Of a stretch of DNA of 64,000 nucleotides, positions 45,202-56,203 are shown in pieces. The position numbers and the translations under genes were made by a program. The stretch lies in contig JARGSG010000223.1 of NCBI GenBank assembly GCA_030374805.1, forward strand, positions 186,001-250,000. Direction: 5' to 3'. Within the stretch, counting starts at the first letter, position 1, and the number at the start of each line of letters is the position of its first letter. The notes under the pieces are model-generated. The model did not search any database. It was not told the origin of the DNA and worked only from the letters and a program-made list of their open reading frames with translations. The DNA comes from Gracilaria gracilis (lineage: Eukaryota; Rhodophyta; Florideophyceae; Gracilariales; Gracilariaceae).

Positions 45202-45850
45202 CTACCAGTCCAAAACAACTATTTCAAGCTTTGCTTTAGGTACAATTGCACTCCATCTGGTATCGAATTTTTGTAAGTTTTCTTCTAGGGTTGGTTGAAA
45301 AGAGGCGTCAAGAAGTTCTGGAAACTCTTGTTCGGTGAGAATGTCCTGTACATTTTGGTACCACTTGAAAAAATTCTCAGTAGTGAGCTCGATTAGTTCC
45401 TCTGGGAACCTCCAAGAGGGGTATTGATTCGGTGTGGAGGCGTGAAGTTGTGATTGAGACTCCATATTAGATGTTGTACTTGATTCGTTACCGGAATCTG
45501 CTTGAACTTGACGCCACAAGTCTAGCCAAATTTCTCGCGTTTCGCGGTAGTGATGTCATTGTTGGCAAGATGTCTGTGTGCTTTGTGTAATGGAGAGTGG
45601 GGAGTGATGCTCGTTGTGCATGGGAGCAAAGCTCGGACCGTGGATGGATCGCTTGCTTCTAGGATTTGTGTGTTGGCGCGGTGGCGCGATGGTGCGCATA
45701 ACCTGAGACAAGGAAGGAACGATGGCCGCCCAGCCGACCGTTTGTCGGTGGGGCAAGTCCTTTATTGGGTGTGCTACGTGGCCATTCGTGGCGTGATAAC
45801 AGAGCCCTCACGTAAGGCTGCTGCCTCACCTTTAGCAATCGTGACGACCA
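45202..45850 (-). mobile_element. copia fragment: LTR and gag N-terminus
   Basis: Minus-strand order is a short stretch ending in a purine tract (GAGGGCTC, 45802-45809), an LTR starting TGTTATCACGCCACGA at 45801, then a gag N-terminus (ATG at 45465) with ENFFKWYQNVQDIL and FDTRWSAIVPKAKLEI, ending at a TAG near 45202. The LTR segment 45702-45801 matches 21063-21162. A purine tract before the LTR together with gag after it implies a tandem or recombined element. The gag stops where the EnSpm-like region begins. Confidence 0.55.
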
Positions 45851-45862
45851 CTTTCTCCTGGA

Positions 45863-46810
45863 TCACGTAAGCACGAGAGAGTCGATAGTGCGCTGCCAGG
45901 CAGCATCAGTTGGTTTGAGCACACAATCTTCGTCACACGAGTTGACCGCAAATAATCTTTGCCTTCCGGAATCCCCATCGTCCGAGACCACTTGAGTTCC
46001 GTCGGCGCTTATCGCTACGCTTGTCACGGGCGACCTGTGACCTTGGAGCGGCTCTCCAACGGGCTGGCCTATTTGGGCGTCCCACACAGAAATCGTCGTG
46101 TCCCCGGACCCTAATACGATGCGAGTACCGTCGGCGGTCAAATCTATGCACCACACTGTGTCTGAGTGGCCTTGGAGTGACGTTCTGACGCCGTTACCGC
46201 TTTGTGTATCCCAAAATCGTACCGTCTTGTCCCAAGATCCTGAAGGGATATGAGTGCTGTCGGTGCTTATTGCGACAGATTGAACAGTACCTGTGTGACC
46301 TCGGAACGGCTGCACGACGGGTTCGCCGCTTGGCGTGCCCCAAACACGCCCTGTCTTGTACCAAGATCCCGAAGCAATGCGAGTGCCGTCGGCGCTCGCT
46401 ACTACGCATTCCACTGTGCCCGTGTGACCGCAAAGTGGTTGCCCGACAAGATTGCCAATATCGGCATCCCACACACATATAGTTCTATCCAAAGATCCTG
46501 AAACGACACGAGTCCTGTTCGAGCTCATTGCGACGTACAAAACCGTGTTTGTGTGACTTTAGAGCGGCTGCTCGACGAAGTTGTCACTTTGCGATTCCCA
46601 CTCACGAACTGTCTTGTCCCAAGACCCTGAAACAACGAAACTGCCTTTCTCGCCCAATACAAGGCACTTCACAATGTTTGCATCATCTTGGAGCGGCTGC
46701 TTTATCAAATTACCACTGCGTGCATCCCAACACGAACCGTAATGTCTTTTGACCCTGAAACGATGCGACTTCCGTCGGAGTTTACTGCTACGCACTTTAC
46801 AACGTCTGTG
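45863..46810 (-). pseudogene. WD40-repeat protein, 3' remnant
   Basis: At least six WD40 blades of about 43 residues are visible on the minus strand, with typical units such as HTGTVECVVASADGTRIASG and KTVRFWDTQSG. The blades are unusually alike, as in WD40 arrays of NACHT or NB-ARC proteins, although no nucleotide-binding domain is present here. The first blade (about 46735-46810) is in another frame from the next, and an in-frame stop lies at about 46558. The last blade decays into SDDGDSGRQRLFAVNS. The 5' part is missing and replaced by gypsy RT sequence. The best reading is a recently amplified propeller gene destroyed by retroelement insertion. Confidence 0.8.
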
Positions 46811-48541
46811 GTCGTCGAGGTTATCTGAGAAGACGATGATGTCGTCCAGATATACCAAACACAACCGCCACTTGAACCTGTTGAGCAGGATATCGACCGC
46901 TCGTTGAAACGTAGCGGGGGCGTTGGTTAAACCAAACGGCATCCACTTGAAGCGGTAGGACCCAGAGTGACAGACAAACGCTGTCTTGTCGCGGTCCTCT
47001 TCCCTTACAGGTACTTGACAATTTCCCCAATTGGCATCCAACGCCGTGAACACGGGCGCATCGCCAAGCGAGTCAATGCACTCGTTCATACGCGGTATGG
47101 GGTAGCTGTCCCGTACAGTTACGGCGTTGAGCCAGCGGTAGTCGATGCAAAATCGCCACGTGCCGTCGGCCTTCAATGCCAGTACAACTGGAGAAGCCCA
47201 GGGTGACTGAGCGGGTTCAATCACCCCGGCGCGGAGCATCTTGTCCACTTGGAACTGCTCCTCCTCCCGAGCTTTCGGTTCTGCCCTGTACGGGGGTTGC
47301 GCAACCGGACGCGCGTTCGGCAACAAGTCGATACGGTGTTCCGTCGCAGAAATCTCTCCAAGAGAGCCATCCCACATAGTGGTAAATACCCGTAGCATTT
47401 TACGGAGTCGATCGCGGTGCGAATCCGGTACATGACCGAGGTCCAGCTCTCCGAGAGCCTTCACCGGGTCAAGCCGGTCGTAGCTTGTGGGACCACGCTG
47501 TCCTGTGTCGGAAACAGGTTGCAAATCCGAATCATTCGGCGACTTCTCCGTTGAAATGGCGGTGTCCTCCCCCTCCCTAGACGAAGCGTCGGGGTTCTCT
47601 GAACTGTCTCTCTCCTTGGAGGTAACCAATCCGAGAACATCGGCAGCAGTCATCCACGTCGGGAGCATTGCGAGCGGGTGCGGGGTGACTGATCCAATCA
47701 CTTGGTTCTTTACCAGATACTGGGGCTTGGTGCCAAGGTTGGCAACCAAGATTCGAAACGGAGTATCCGGGTGCACCTGAACAATTCCGTTTGAAACGGC
47801 GATTTGACACTTCTCGTACAACGAGGAAAGGGGCTGTATGACCCGAATGCCCTGTTGACGGGAGTTGACCTTCACCATAACCTGGGACTCCGGCGGTATA
47901 AAAACCGACGTGGCAACGCGGAGCTTCGTGGACTCCCGCGTGGCGGGCGATAGTTCCTGCGCAGCAGGCAGCGGAACTTGCTTCTGTGAAGCGCGCTTAA
48001 GCGGGCGACGAACAATCGGTACCGATGATCCGTCGTCGAGTTCCACACGCCTGACGCGGGGCCGGATTGCTTCGACAAACCTGTCGCAGTAATCGCATTC
48101 CAGTATAACTGGCGCAGCCCACGAACGGCAAACGACAAAGTCGAGCTTCACCATAGAGGTGCCCAACCGGACGACCAAGTCGACGGTTCCCACCGTTGAT
48201 AACAGGTTGTTATTCGCGTCAGCGACGTTCGGGACCGCTTCGGAGCGGATACGAGACCGCACCAGTGGGGGCAATACGCACTCCACGACGAAGTTCGGGC
48301 CAGCACCTGTGTCCATGACAGTTAGAAATCTTACCAGAAACTGGGAGTTGAGGCCAAGATCAGCGTAAACTTTATAGTTTCGCTTGGCCATGACCATGAT
48401 TCTATCCGGGATCCGGTTATTCTTTACCCGTATCCACGGTCGACGCATAACACCCAAGTGTTCTGAATCTGCGTCAGCGATGTCACTCCTTGACAGGATC
48501 TTCACCGGGGAGCGAGGCAACGACGCCTCGGGCGTCCTCAA
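46559..48541 (-). pseudogene. gypsy copy 2 protease-RT fused to WD40 sequence
   Basis: One open frame of 660 codons without an ATG at its 5' end. It contains protease (FLTVMDTGAGPNFV, near codon 70), then RT with PPYRAEPKAREEEQFQVDKM, WASPVVLALKADGTWRFCID, FTALDANWGNC with the first catalytic Asp, MPFGLTNAPATFQRA and CLVYLDDIIVFSDNLDDH. It passes straight into non-retroviral sequence and ends as WD40 blades (FVVSGSWDKTVREW). The N-terminal catalytic parts look intact. The chimera could arise by insertion with truncation or by recombination. Confidence 0.85.
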
Positions 48542-48585
48542 CCTCGACTCTCAGAGCGCCTCTCCCTGAGGGGAGACTCCCTTCA

Positions 48586-49391
48586 TTAGTTTTCATGGGA
48601 TTCCGCCTGCGGCGGCTGCTCAGGCTCCTCCACAACGAGAGCTTGGGTTCCTCGCTGAGGGTTTTCCACGTGAGTGGTGTTTGGAACGTACTCCTGCTGG
48701 GCGGGGGCAACCGACTTCATCGGAGCGGACCGCGCAGGCGGGAGAGCATGCGAAAGGTCCAACTTCGCGCGCAAGTACGATGCGATGGGCACTGTGCGCT
48801 TCTCCTCTGGGGTCAGGGCTTCGTAGTTCGACACTACTTTAGCCATTTTCCTCAGTGAGAGGAGGCATTGTGGCGATCTGTGACCGTGCGTGTAGCACAG
48901 GTGACATATCAGTCGCAACAGTCCTGCTTGCAGGTTATCCTTCGGAATACCGGTGAAACGAACCACAGGGCGTGGGTCCCTCCACCCAGGCCGTTGAAAA
49001 CGGGTACCTCCATTCGAATATGGGTTGAAGGCGCCGTCACACGACGGTTGTCCGCGGACAGCGCTGGGTCTGCCAACACTGTATCGAACGTGGTCTCCGC
49101 CGTTGACGGGAGTTCTGTAGTCGGTACGGAGAGGACTTCGCCGTGCGCCAACTGCACGTTGTCATATCCCTGTTCAGCGTGTTCAGCCGCTACCAGCGAG
49201 AGCGACGGGAAGCGGTCCTCCATCACCAGCGCTTTCGCGGACTTCGACCTCGAATGAGGAACCCGAGCACGTACTGCATCACCCTCCGCGCGTGCGGCTT
49301 GGACCAACTCGAGGTAGGTAATCCTCGGCTTGTCCTCCCGACGTCGGGCAACGAGTGACTTGATGGCTGGGCTCAGCCTATCGATGAACAT
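48586..49391 (-). pseudogene. gypsy copy 2 nucleocapsid and gag C-terminus
   Basis: Two overlapping frames (48586-48966 and 48909-49391) hold the gag C-terminal region (MFIDRLSPAIKSLVARRRED) and a CCHC zinc knuckle (CHLCYTHGHRSPQC, spacing C-x2-C-x4-H-x4-C), which packages RNA. A frameshift near 48930 separates them, and another links to the main gag frame at 49468. Confidence 0.75.
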
Positions 49392-49467
49392 CGTATAACG
49401 TTTAACAGCGGGGTAGACATTACCACAGCGGTGGAAAGCCTTGTTAAGGCGTACCGAATAATCGGTT

Positions 49468-50757
49468 TCAACCTCGTCGGGGGCGCTGACGTGTATCCCT
49501 CAAAGCGAGGATCGCGGACTGAATGGCGTCATTTGTCGCGTACGACCTCAAGAGGTATTGGACGGCTTCGGGCCAGCACGCCACCCCTCCTTCGGAGGCT
49601 CTGGTGGAACCTCTTACATAGTGATACTGGTCTTCGGCCACCCCCCGTAAAAAGTACGGCAGCGCCACGTAGGCTTGTCCTTCGTTCATCCCGAGTATAT
49701 CGGCTTCCGCGACAAAGCGGGCAAGAAAATCTAACACCAGGATTGGGTCGTCTCCAGAAAAAATCTGGTTTCGGAGTGAGAGCTGCATTCGCTTGATGCA
49801 ATTATTCACTCTTCCCTTTCCACGAGGTGTACGCTCCAGAGAGGAGTCTTTCAACCGATAGTATCGGTACGAAAGTAACTTGCGATACATCCTATTCGTA
49901 GGTTTCAATTCATGGAGTCCGGAGTGTCTCCTACCCTTTGTACGAAAGCGGATCGCACCCTCGGAGGCAGAAGACCGCTTTGAGCGGGAAGAACGCCCGC
50001 GGCGACCATCCTCCGACTCGGAGTCTGAAGAAGTAGACCGATCCGAGTGACTCGGGTTGGAATCCGACGAGGTCGATGTATCCGAATGATCGTTGTAGCG
50101 TTCGGAATTTCGTATACGGCGGCCTTTGCCTGTTCTAGCGCGCTGGTCGCGTGGTGACACGGCAACAACCGGATCATCCGGAGAGTCTTTATCCATTATT
50201 ATGGTTTGCTCCAACGTCTCCAGACGGGCGCGGACGCGATTGAATCGCTCCTCAATCCCTTCAACGAAGGCGGTGGGCGAACCCAAACACTCCAACATTT
50301 TGTTGACATCAGACCGCAATACGCGGAGGTCTTCAGCAACATCCTCTGCAGAGGTACTCTCGACCACCTCACGGAGGGCTCGAAATTCCCTTATAAGGGC
50401 AGTATGGGCGGCACGCAAGGTGCGTACCTGGTCCTCCAGGGAAGTCCCTTGGGAGGTGTTGGCGACCTCCTGACGGGGCTGTATTGCCGCGGCAGCGGAA
50501 GTTGATTGGGGCACAGGCGGTGCACCAGCAACGGCCGGAGCCGGGCCAGCTCCACCTCTGGAGTTGGCCAACGGAGGCAACGGAAGGTCCCGGGGTTCCC
50601 GATGTCGGCTCGAAGTCCGAGAGGAAACCTTCGCGGCGAGGGTTGAACCAGCCCGAATCGGGATATTGGAAATCACCCGATCAGCGGGAACATCCCCACC
50701 ATCGTGGGAGCGGCTGCGGGTAACTGCCGGCTCCGCACGAGATGGCTTCCGAGACAT
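49468..50757 (-). CDS. gypsy copy 2 gag, N-terminal and capsid part
   Basis: 429 codons from an ATG at 50757 (MSRKPSRAEPAVTRSR). A Pro/Ala-rich start is followed by a coiled coil (about residues 130-210), then a Ser/Asp/Arg-rich stretch (SDTSTSSDSNPSHSDRSTSS). The capsid-like helical region follows (FLARFVAEADILGMNEGQAY and YLLRSYATNDAIQSAIL). The frame ends at 49468 through a frameshift, since related sequence continues into 49391. Gag self-assembles into the particle. The RS/Asp-rich linker is unusual for gag and is conserved in copy 1. Confidence 0.75.
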   Translation of the reverse strand: MSRKPSRAEPAVTRSRSHDGGDVPADRVISNIPIRAGSTLAAKVSSRTSSRHREPRDLPLPPLANSRGGAGPAPAVAGAPPVPQSTSAAAAIQPRQEVANTSQGTSLEDQVRTLRAAHTALIREFRALREVVESTSAEDVAEDLRVLRSDVNKMLECLGSPTAFVEGIEERFNRVRARLETLEQTIIMDKDSPDDPVVAVSPRDQRARTGKGRRIRNSERYNDHSDTSTSSDSNPSHSDRSTSSDSESEDGRRGRSSRSKRSSASEGAIRFRTKGRRHSGLHELKPTNRMYRKLLSYRYYRLKDSSLERTPRGKGRVNNCIKRMQLSLRNQIFSGDDPILVLDFLARFVAEADILGMNEGQAYVALPYFLRGVAEDQYHYVRGSTRASEGGVACWPEAVQYLLRSYATNDAIQSAILALRDTRQRPRRG

Positions 50758-51421
50758 CGGTAAGAAGCGTTCAACGGGAGAAACACGGAATCTTCCAGAA
50801 AAGTAGATAAGTCACCTCAAAGAGGGAAAACAACACACCAACAATCTTCTAAGTCGGGAGACCAGTTTGTAGTGCAATGCCCCAATGGGAAAAGAACCAC
50901 GAAGACGTTCGGGATCTTCCTCACACGAGGTAGCACAGCAAGCAGAACCCTTACAGGGATGACACGACTAAGTCGGGGTGTAAGGCCGAGGTCACCCTTC
51001 ACGACGAGGGTAGGAAGGTGAGACAAGAAGGTATTCCGCGTGAGCGGCGCGTGTGTGTTATCCACCAAGGCGGCGAAGTGTCCACAGTGTGGCGAGTGCG
51101 ACGCGGGGTCAGTACAGGCTGCGAGTGGCGGAGTAACCACCCAAAAGCAAGGGGAAAAAGGGAAAGGAAAGAAAAGGAAAAGGGGAGTCCACAAGATGTG
51201 GTTAAGGATACGGCAAAGCCGGTGGAAACCTTATACAAAGGCGAACGAGACAGCGATTGGTAAATACGCCCAATAGTGGGTTCATTTAGGGGATACAGGG
51301 AGGATACACAGTTCGTAGGCTACGGGATATCCCTCCAAGGAGGAGTTGAGTACCGCCGAAGGCGAAGCAGTCTAGAGCCAAAACCCTGGTTGGGGGAGGT
51401 TTACTGGGTGCGACGGCAGAG
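50758..51421 (-). other. 5' leader of gypsy copy 2
   Basis: Non-coding, aligned with 11775-12408 of copy 1. Conserved blocks flank a variable A/G-rich stretch (about 51150-51185). No gene seen. Confidence 0.6.
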
Positions 51422-51713
51422 TTGCCGGCGCACTAAGTAGTGTAGCTCGCCTCCCGTACTGTACAGCAAATACCATAATAATCTAGAATACCCCCATAAA
51501 GGGTGCAGAATTACCAGCCATGCTGTGCCAACCTCCTGGACTCTGCCGTGTCCCAAGTGTCTCATCCACCAACGTGGCCAACCTCCTGGACTCTGCGGTG
51601 TCCCAAGTGTCCCATCCACCAACGTGGCCATCGTATGTAGTCATAACTAACCCAGCCGACATGTCGGAAATAACTAAGTCATGGGAATCCCTCAAGGAGG
51701 GCGTTGCACTTCA
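51422..51713 (-). repeat. 5' LTR of gypsy copy 2
   Basis: 292 bp, plus-strand start TGCCGGCGCACTAAGTAG and end GTTGCACTTCA, aligned with both LTRs of copy 1. It contains two 50-bp tandem units (51531-51580, 51581-51630) that differ at two positions. The units are absent from the other LTRs and so arose in this copy. Confidence 0.8.
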
Positions 51714-54700
51714 CTTGAACATATTGCTATGCCCAGTTCGAGAACACAGTTGAGTCAACGCCGGTGGGATGTGGTATAATGCACAAAAAAAGAGAGAGTC
51801 CGAAGCGGTTTTGAGACGGGAGTGGCGGCAGCGTACAGTCGTGTGACTGTAATGAGTCCAAACGGTGAAGGTGGGCGAAAGCACCGGGCGGTCGAAGGGA
51901 GAGTCAACGGTCGGTATCACCAAGCGCGTACAGGTGCGCGCAAAAGAGTACGAACGGTCTGAGAAACCCTAGTCAAATATAACGTGCGGTCTATCGTGAG
52001 TGCAAACTAACGAAGAAAACGTTCGGCAGAAGATGCTTGTCGTTTACGATTAAGGCCTCGGGAGATCCGAGCTACAACTAAATATCGGGTCTGGGCCCCC
52101 TACTGACTACTGTATGATCGGTCTAATTTGCATTGTCACTAACGCACCACACAACTCGCACACGTGTCCAACTCATACGCTGTGCCAAACCGTCTGGCAC
52201 TCGATCACCTGATCGTACACGTGGCCGGTGCCACTGCACCGGCTCACCGTGCACTACCTCTTTGTACGTGAGCGGCCAATCGTATACGCGGCGCACCAAA
52301 CCGGGCCCACTATACTACACTGGATCTCGTTGGTATAAATGGCCGTGTGGAAATACGCTTTGGAGTGATTGATACGCTTTATAAAATTTGAGGAACCGAG
52401 CAAAGGTGCCTGGATGGACAATTACTGGAGATAGTGTGTTGCAAAATGCAGACACAAATGGCATGAAAATAAAGTTATCGACGTTTCCCATTGTTCACAC
52501 TATTCTCTGGATTTATCTTAAGAATGTTAGAAAATTTGACTTTCAGAGGCTACAATGCATGATCTTTGTGCCGCTAATACCTGTTTGATCAACAATTCAA
52601 ATAACCTGCTCTTCGCGTATTCGAAACCTCCCTATCTCTGCCTTTAAGCGAGTGAGATACATTCAAAAAGTAGGATTCCTGCCTGTTTGGACTCTTTCGT
52701 ATTGCAATACTTGAAAAATTTCAATTTCAATTTTGGAGAGTTCTTAAAAAAAGTGTTTTATACTTTTTCGACCTTTTGTTGCTAACTTAAACATTCTACG
52801 GATTGTTTCTTGGATTTGCGGCAAAATGTTACAAAAAAGCCTTAAAAATTCAACTAAGATTTTTGTGGTATTTTTTTTATTTTATTCTTTCGTATTTATT
52901 AACAGAACAGACATTTAACTTTCTTTTTACTGAGATGTATGTAAATATGAATTTTTTGGTTCGGTTAGAATAATTAATATATTTTTGGATTTAATGAGAT
53001 TTGTTTGAAGGCAGCCTTTTTAATCTTTTTACCAATGGCGGTTCACTAAAAACAATAACATTTTAAAGTGGTGTAGGGTTTTAGCTATAATCACTTTGTT
53101 GTTTTGATATATGTTGAATATATTTGATTCAAAAGTACAATGTATGTTAGCAAATTTGTTTTGATTTCTATTTTCAGAATTTTCACGCTTTGTTGTAACC
53201 TACATTGCAGTTTTTTTTGCACTAGCTTGCGATTGCGATAAAAACTGTTTTAAAAGAAAAGTAGATGCTGTTAGAAGGGTATTAATAAGTATTTGATGGT
53301 TGGTGAAATTTAGTTTACGGTGGCAGTTTGCGTAAAAGTACTGCAAGTTTTTGTTTTTCTTTTGAGGACGTTTCTGCTGGTATCGGCGCCATACGAGATA
53401 AAAAGGTAGAAAGCAAAATTGTCTAGCGATGTAAAATTTGTAAGAGTCATTGAAGAGTAAAATTTGAACATTTACGGGAAGAATACTTGTTTGAATAGTT
53501 GCCTGCAATAGTTTTGCGTCGTTTTGACACTAAACGACACCCTATTTTGTTTACTTTTGATTTCTTGCTTTTATACATGCGGATAATTGTAGCCCTTAGC
53601 GCATATCTACCGGTTGAGGCCAAGTCCTATACTAAAACAGTAGCCGATGTACTTCAAAGGCAGAACTGCTTCTACGTTGCAAAACTGGCGAGCACGTGGC
53701 ATGTGTGGCAGAACCCATCTGAAGCGCCAGCCCAAAACGTCGTTTTGATAGATTTTTTAGGGATTCCGGACTAAAACGGGGCACTTTTGAGCCAGATCTA
53801 CTGTGTTTGGGCTGGGCTGAGTAAACGCGCGCCCCTGTTGAGCCCCTATAGGACCGGTAGAAATAAGATTTGGAATTCAGTCACACGAGTAGGGATGCCC
53901 AAAATACAGCGACCTATCTATTCCACATAATGGCCGATTTCCAGGCATTTGGGCATCGTACGTTACAGTGCATAGATTCTCCGGCCCCCATCTGGCAACA
54001 CATGAACGGCATGAACACGGTTTGGAATTTCGGGCTTTCGGTTTGACACGTATACATTGTGTCATATGTGTCCATCAAATATGACTAATGACTAACCTAC
54101 TTTATGAAGTGATTTGTACTCTTTTTCCCAATAGTCAGTCAGTACCATATACGGGCCTCCAAAAACCCCTTAGCAAACAATGGACGTACCTTCGTATGTC
54201 CCTCTCCTTTTGGATCGGAATTGCGTGCAAAGGTAAAACGCTACTTGATTCCCCTCGCTCTCGCTCGCTCTCTCTCTTATATATATTTGAAACCCATACG
54301 TATTATTCCTCATACGCGCCGGTTTGCATAAGACCTCGTTCGTTCGTTCGTTACACTTCTATGCCGCAGCCAAAAAATAGCAGTGCTACACCTACTGGGC
54401 TACAATAAGGAAGTACTAGGTTCCGAAGGTGTTCTCTATCGCGGGCGTGTCGCTTCTACTCCTTACTTCATTCTTCTGATTATTGATCTCTTCATTTTAC
54501 CTTTTTAGACCGTCGGCAGAGGGGAATACCACTACAAAGCGTTCACATGTGTCCCGTTGGTCGGCCAAGAAACCATGAACAACATAGCTTGTCTGAAATA
54601 CGCAAAGTTTCAGACCCCCTTGTGGACAACTACCAAGCAGAATGCGGAGCGCTGAAGTCAGTATGCTTGCCAACTTTAATCAAAACAGTTTGAGCAAACT

Positions 54701-55456
54701 GTAGTAGTTCTTGCATTGCTGAATTCGTTATCCTTCTTCGCTTCTTCGGAAAGTATCGTATTGGTGGCCGTCGAGAATCACGAGGAGATCGAAGTAAGCA
54801 ACGTCGATCAGCTCCAAGAAAAGCTTCATAGAAGCGAAAAGTTCGAAAATGTAGTGCTAAACAGTCTCCCACCATATCACATAGATACCGTTCTCTATTC
54901 ATGGAATTTACCTTTTGTTTCGAGCTCTTATTCTTCTTCTTTTTCTGTGGAAAATTACTTGGTGTAGGTGAGCAGTTGGTCTGTGGTTCGAGAAAGGGGT
55001 TCCCCGGCACAGTTCGGAGTCGTATCAGTCAAGCTATGTATGGTCAACACGTGCTAACCTAAGAGGGCTAACCAAAGAACTGCAATGTCCAGAAGAGATG
55101 TATCTACAGCACAAATTGTGGTATTGTCCATGCTCAAACCTGGCCGACATGGTGAGTTGCCATTACCGGTAGGGCGAGGTAATAATTCATTAAGATATAT
55201 GAAGTGATTAGGCAGCAGCCAGAAAAAGGTCTTAGCCTTGTTGAAGAAAAATCACTTACTCTCGATGCAATTCTCCCTCTTACCTAGTCTTACGAAGTTT
55301 GAGACCATCAAAAGAAAGGAGAATCAATTCAAGATTGCTTCGCCCCGAGCATTGGATTTACATAATACAAAATGACCCGAGATACCGAATGAAGTGAATT
55401 CAACATCTGGTTGCCAAATTATACATACATACTTCCAAATATATATATGTATACAA
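51714..55456. other. intergenic region without a convincing gene
   Basis: About 3.7 kb. 52100-52380 is GC-rich with a TATAAAT (about 52333) and might be an old LTR, but no ends or target duplication are visible. 52400-53500 is strongly AT-rich. Frames at 53499-53774, 54088-54408 and 54630-55010 show no domain. A CT/TA microsatellite lies near 54256-54286. Confidence 0.4.
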
Positions 55457-56131
55457 TTAGCCATGGAAACCTCGAGTAGGAATATTGATGACCATAAGAT
55501 CTGTTCCCATGATAGAGTCTAGAATTGACTCAGATGAGGCTGCGACGGTTGGAAGAGTGTAATGATCCACTGGAATCGGTACCGCTGAAGTAGATGGATT
55601 ACAGTGAATGTTGAGTGGATTAGAGGCGTCTTCCAAATCCACATGAGCAGCTGAGATTGGTGAGCTGGACAAACCCAAGGAGGAAGGCGAAGCGGAGCCA
55701 ACAGCATTGCAAAAATTCTGGACCATATTACAGGAACGGTTGGTATGCTCACGGCGGCGTACATGCGTTTTGTAGTGATGAGCCATGCTGGAACGCCACT
55801 TGAAGCGTTTCGAGCACCTTCCACAAAGGTACGGCCGTTCTCCAGTGTGTACCCTCAAATGCACTTTCAGATTGTAGCGCCGGAGAAAACTTTTCCCACA
55901 GCCCGGAGCAAAGCAGCGAAAACGAGATGGGCTGTGAGGCCCTAAGTCTGGAGCTGCAGCTGCCATACGAGCAGCCTCTAAAGCAGCGGCTTTTTCTGCG
56001 GGAATATGAGGGGGATGTGTTGCAACCTCCATCGCGTTCTGCAGAATGATCGAGCTATCTCGGTTCACGCCATGACGTAGACGATCGGCGCATCTCCTTG
56101 CGGTTTTATAGCTTAGTCTCATAACACTCAT
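55457..56131 (-). CDS. C2H2 zinc-finger protein, two fingers
   Basis: 224 residues, single exon, ATG at 56131. Two adjacent C2H2 fingers are complete: finger 1 C73-x4-C78-x12-H91-x3-H95 and finger 2 C103-x2-C106-x12-H119-x3-H123, joined by the classical TGERP linker. The fingers are followed by a basic patch (HVRRREH). The N-terminus has an Ala-rich helix (about residues 45-60); the C-terminus is Ser/Pro-rich and acidic, possibly regulatory. Nuclear, DNA-binding, probably a transcription regulator. No disruption is seen. A TATAAATA-like element lies about 65 bp upstream. Confidence 0.85.
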   Translation of the reverse strand: MSVMRLSYKTARRCADRLRHGVNRDSSIILQNAMEVATHPPHIPAEKAAALEAARMAAAAPDLGPHSPSRFRCFAPGCGKSFLRRYNLKVHLRVHTGERPYLCGRCSKRFKWRSSMAHHYKTHVRRREHTNRSCNMVQNFCNAVGSASPSSLGLSSSPISAAHVDLEDASNPLNIHCNPSTSAVPIPVDHYTLPTVAASSESILDSIMGTDLMVINIPTRGFHG

Positions 56132-56194
56132 GTAACCGACAGTGATCTTCGAACAAGGAAAGGCTTGAACATGTGACTTTGTCGTGCTTTTCGC

Positions 56195-56203
56195 TTATAA
56201 ATA
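56195..56203 (-). promoter_or_regulatory. TATA-like element of the zinc-finger gene
   Basis: CTATTTATA on the minus strand (TATAAATAG on plus), about 65-70 bp before the start codon. Spacing suits a core promoter with a short 5' UTR. Confidence 0.4.

Larger units (their letters stand above)
46811..51713 (-). mobile_element. Ty3/gypsy retrotransposon copy 2, truncated in RT
   Basis: Minus-strand relative of copy 1: 5' LTR (51422-51713), leader, gag, CCHC knuckle, protease and RT up to YLDDIIVFSDNLDDH, where WD40 sequence takes over near 46811. RNase H, integrase, chromodomain and 3' LTR are absent. It is better preserved than copy 1; most domains lie in long frames separated by only a few frameshifts. 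Its uninterrupted gag defines the empty site of the solo LTR in copy 1. Confidence 0.9.

Noticed and set aside
52100..52380. Possible solo LTR with a TATA box
   Set aside because: No TG...CA ends with a target duplication and no second copy in the window.
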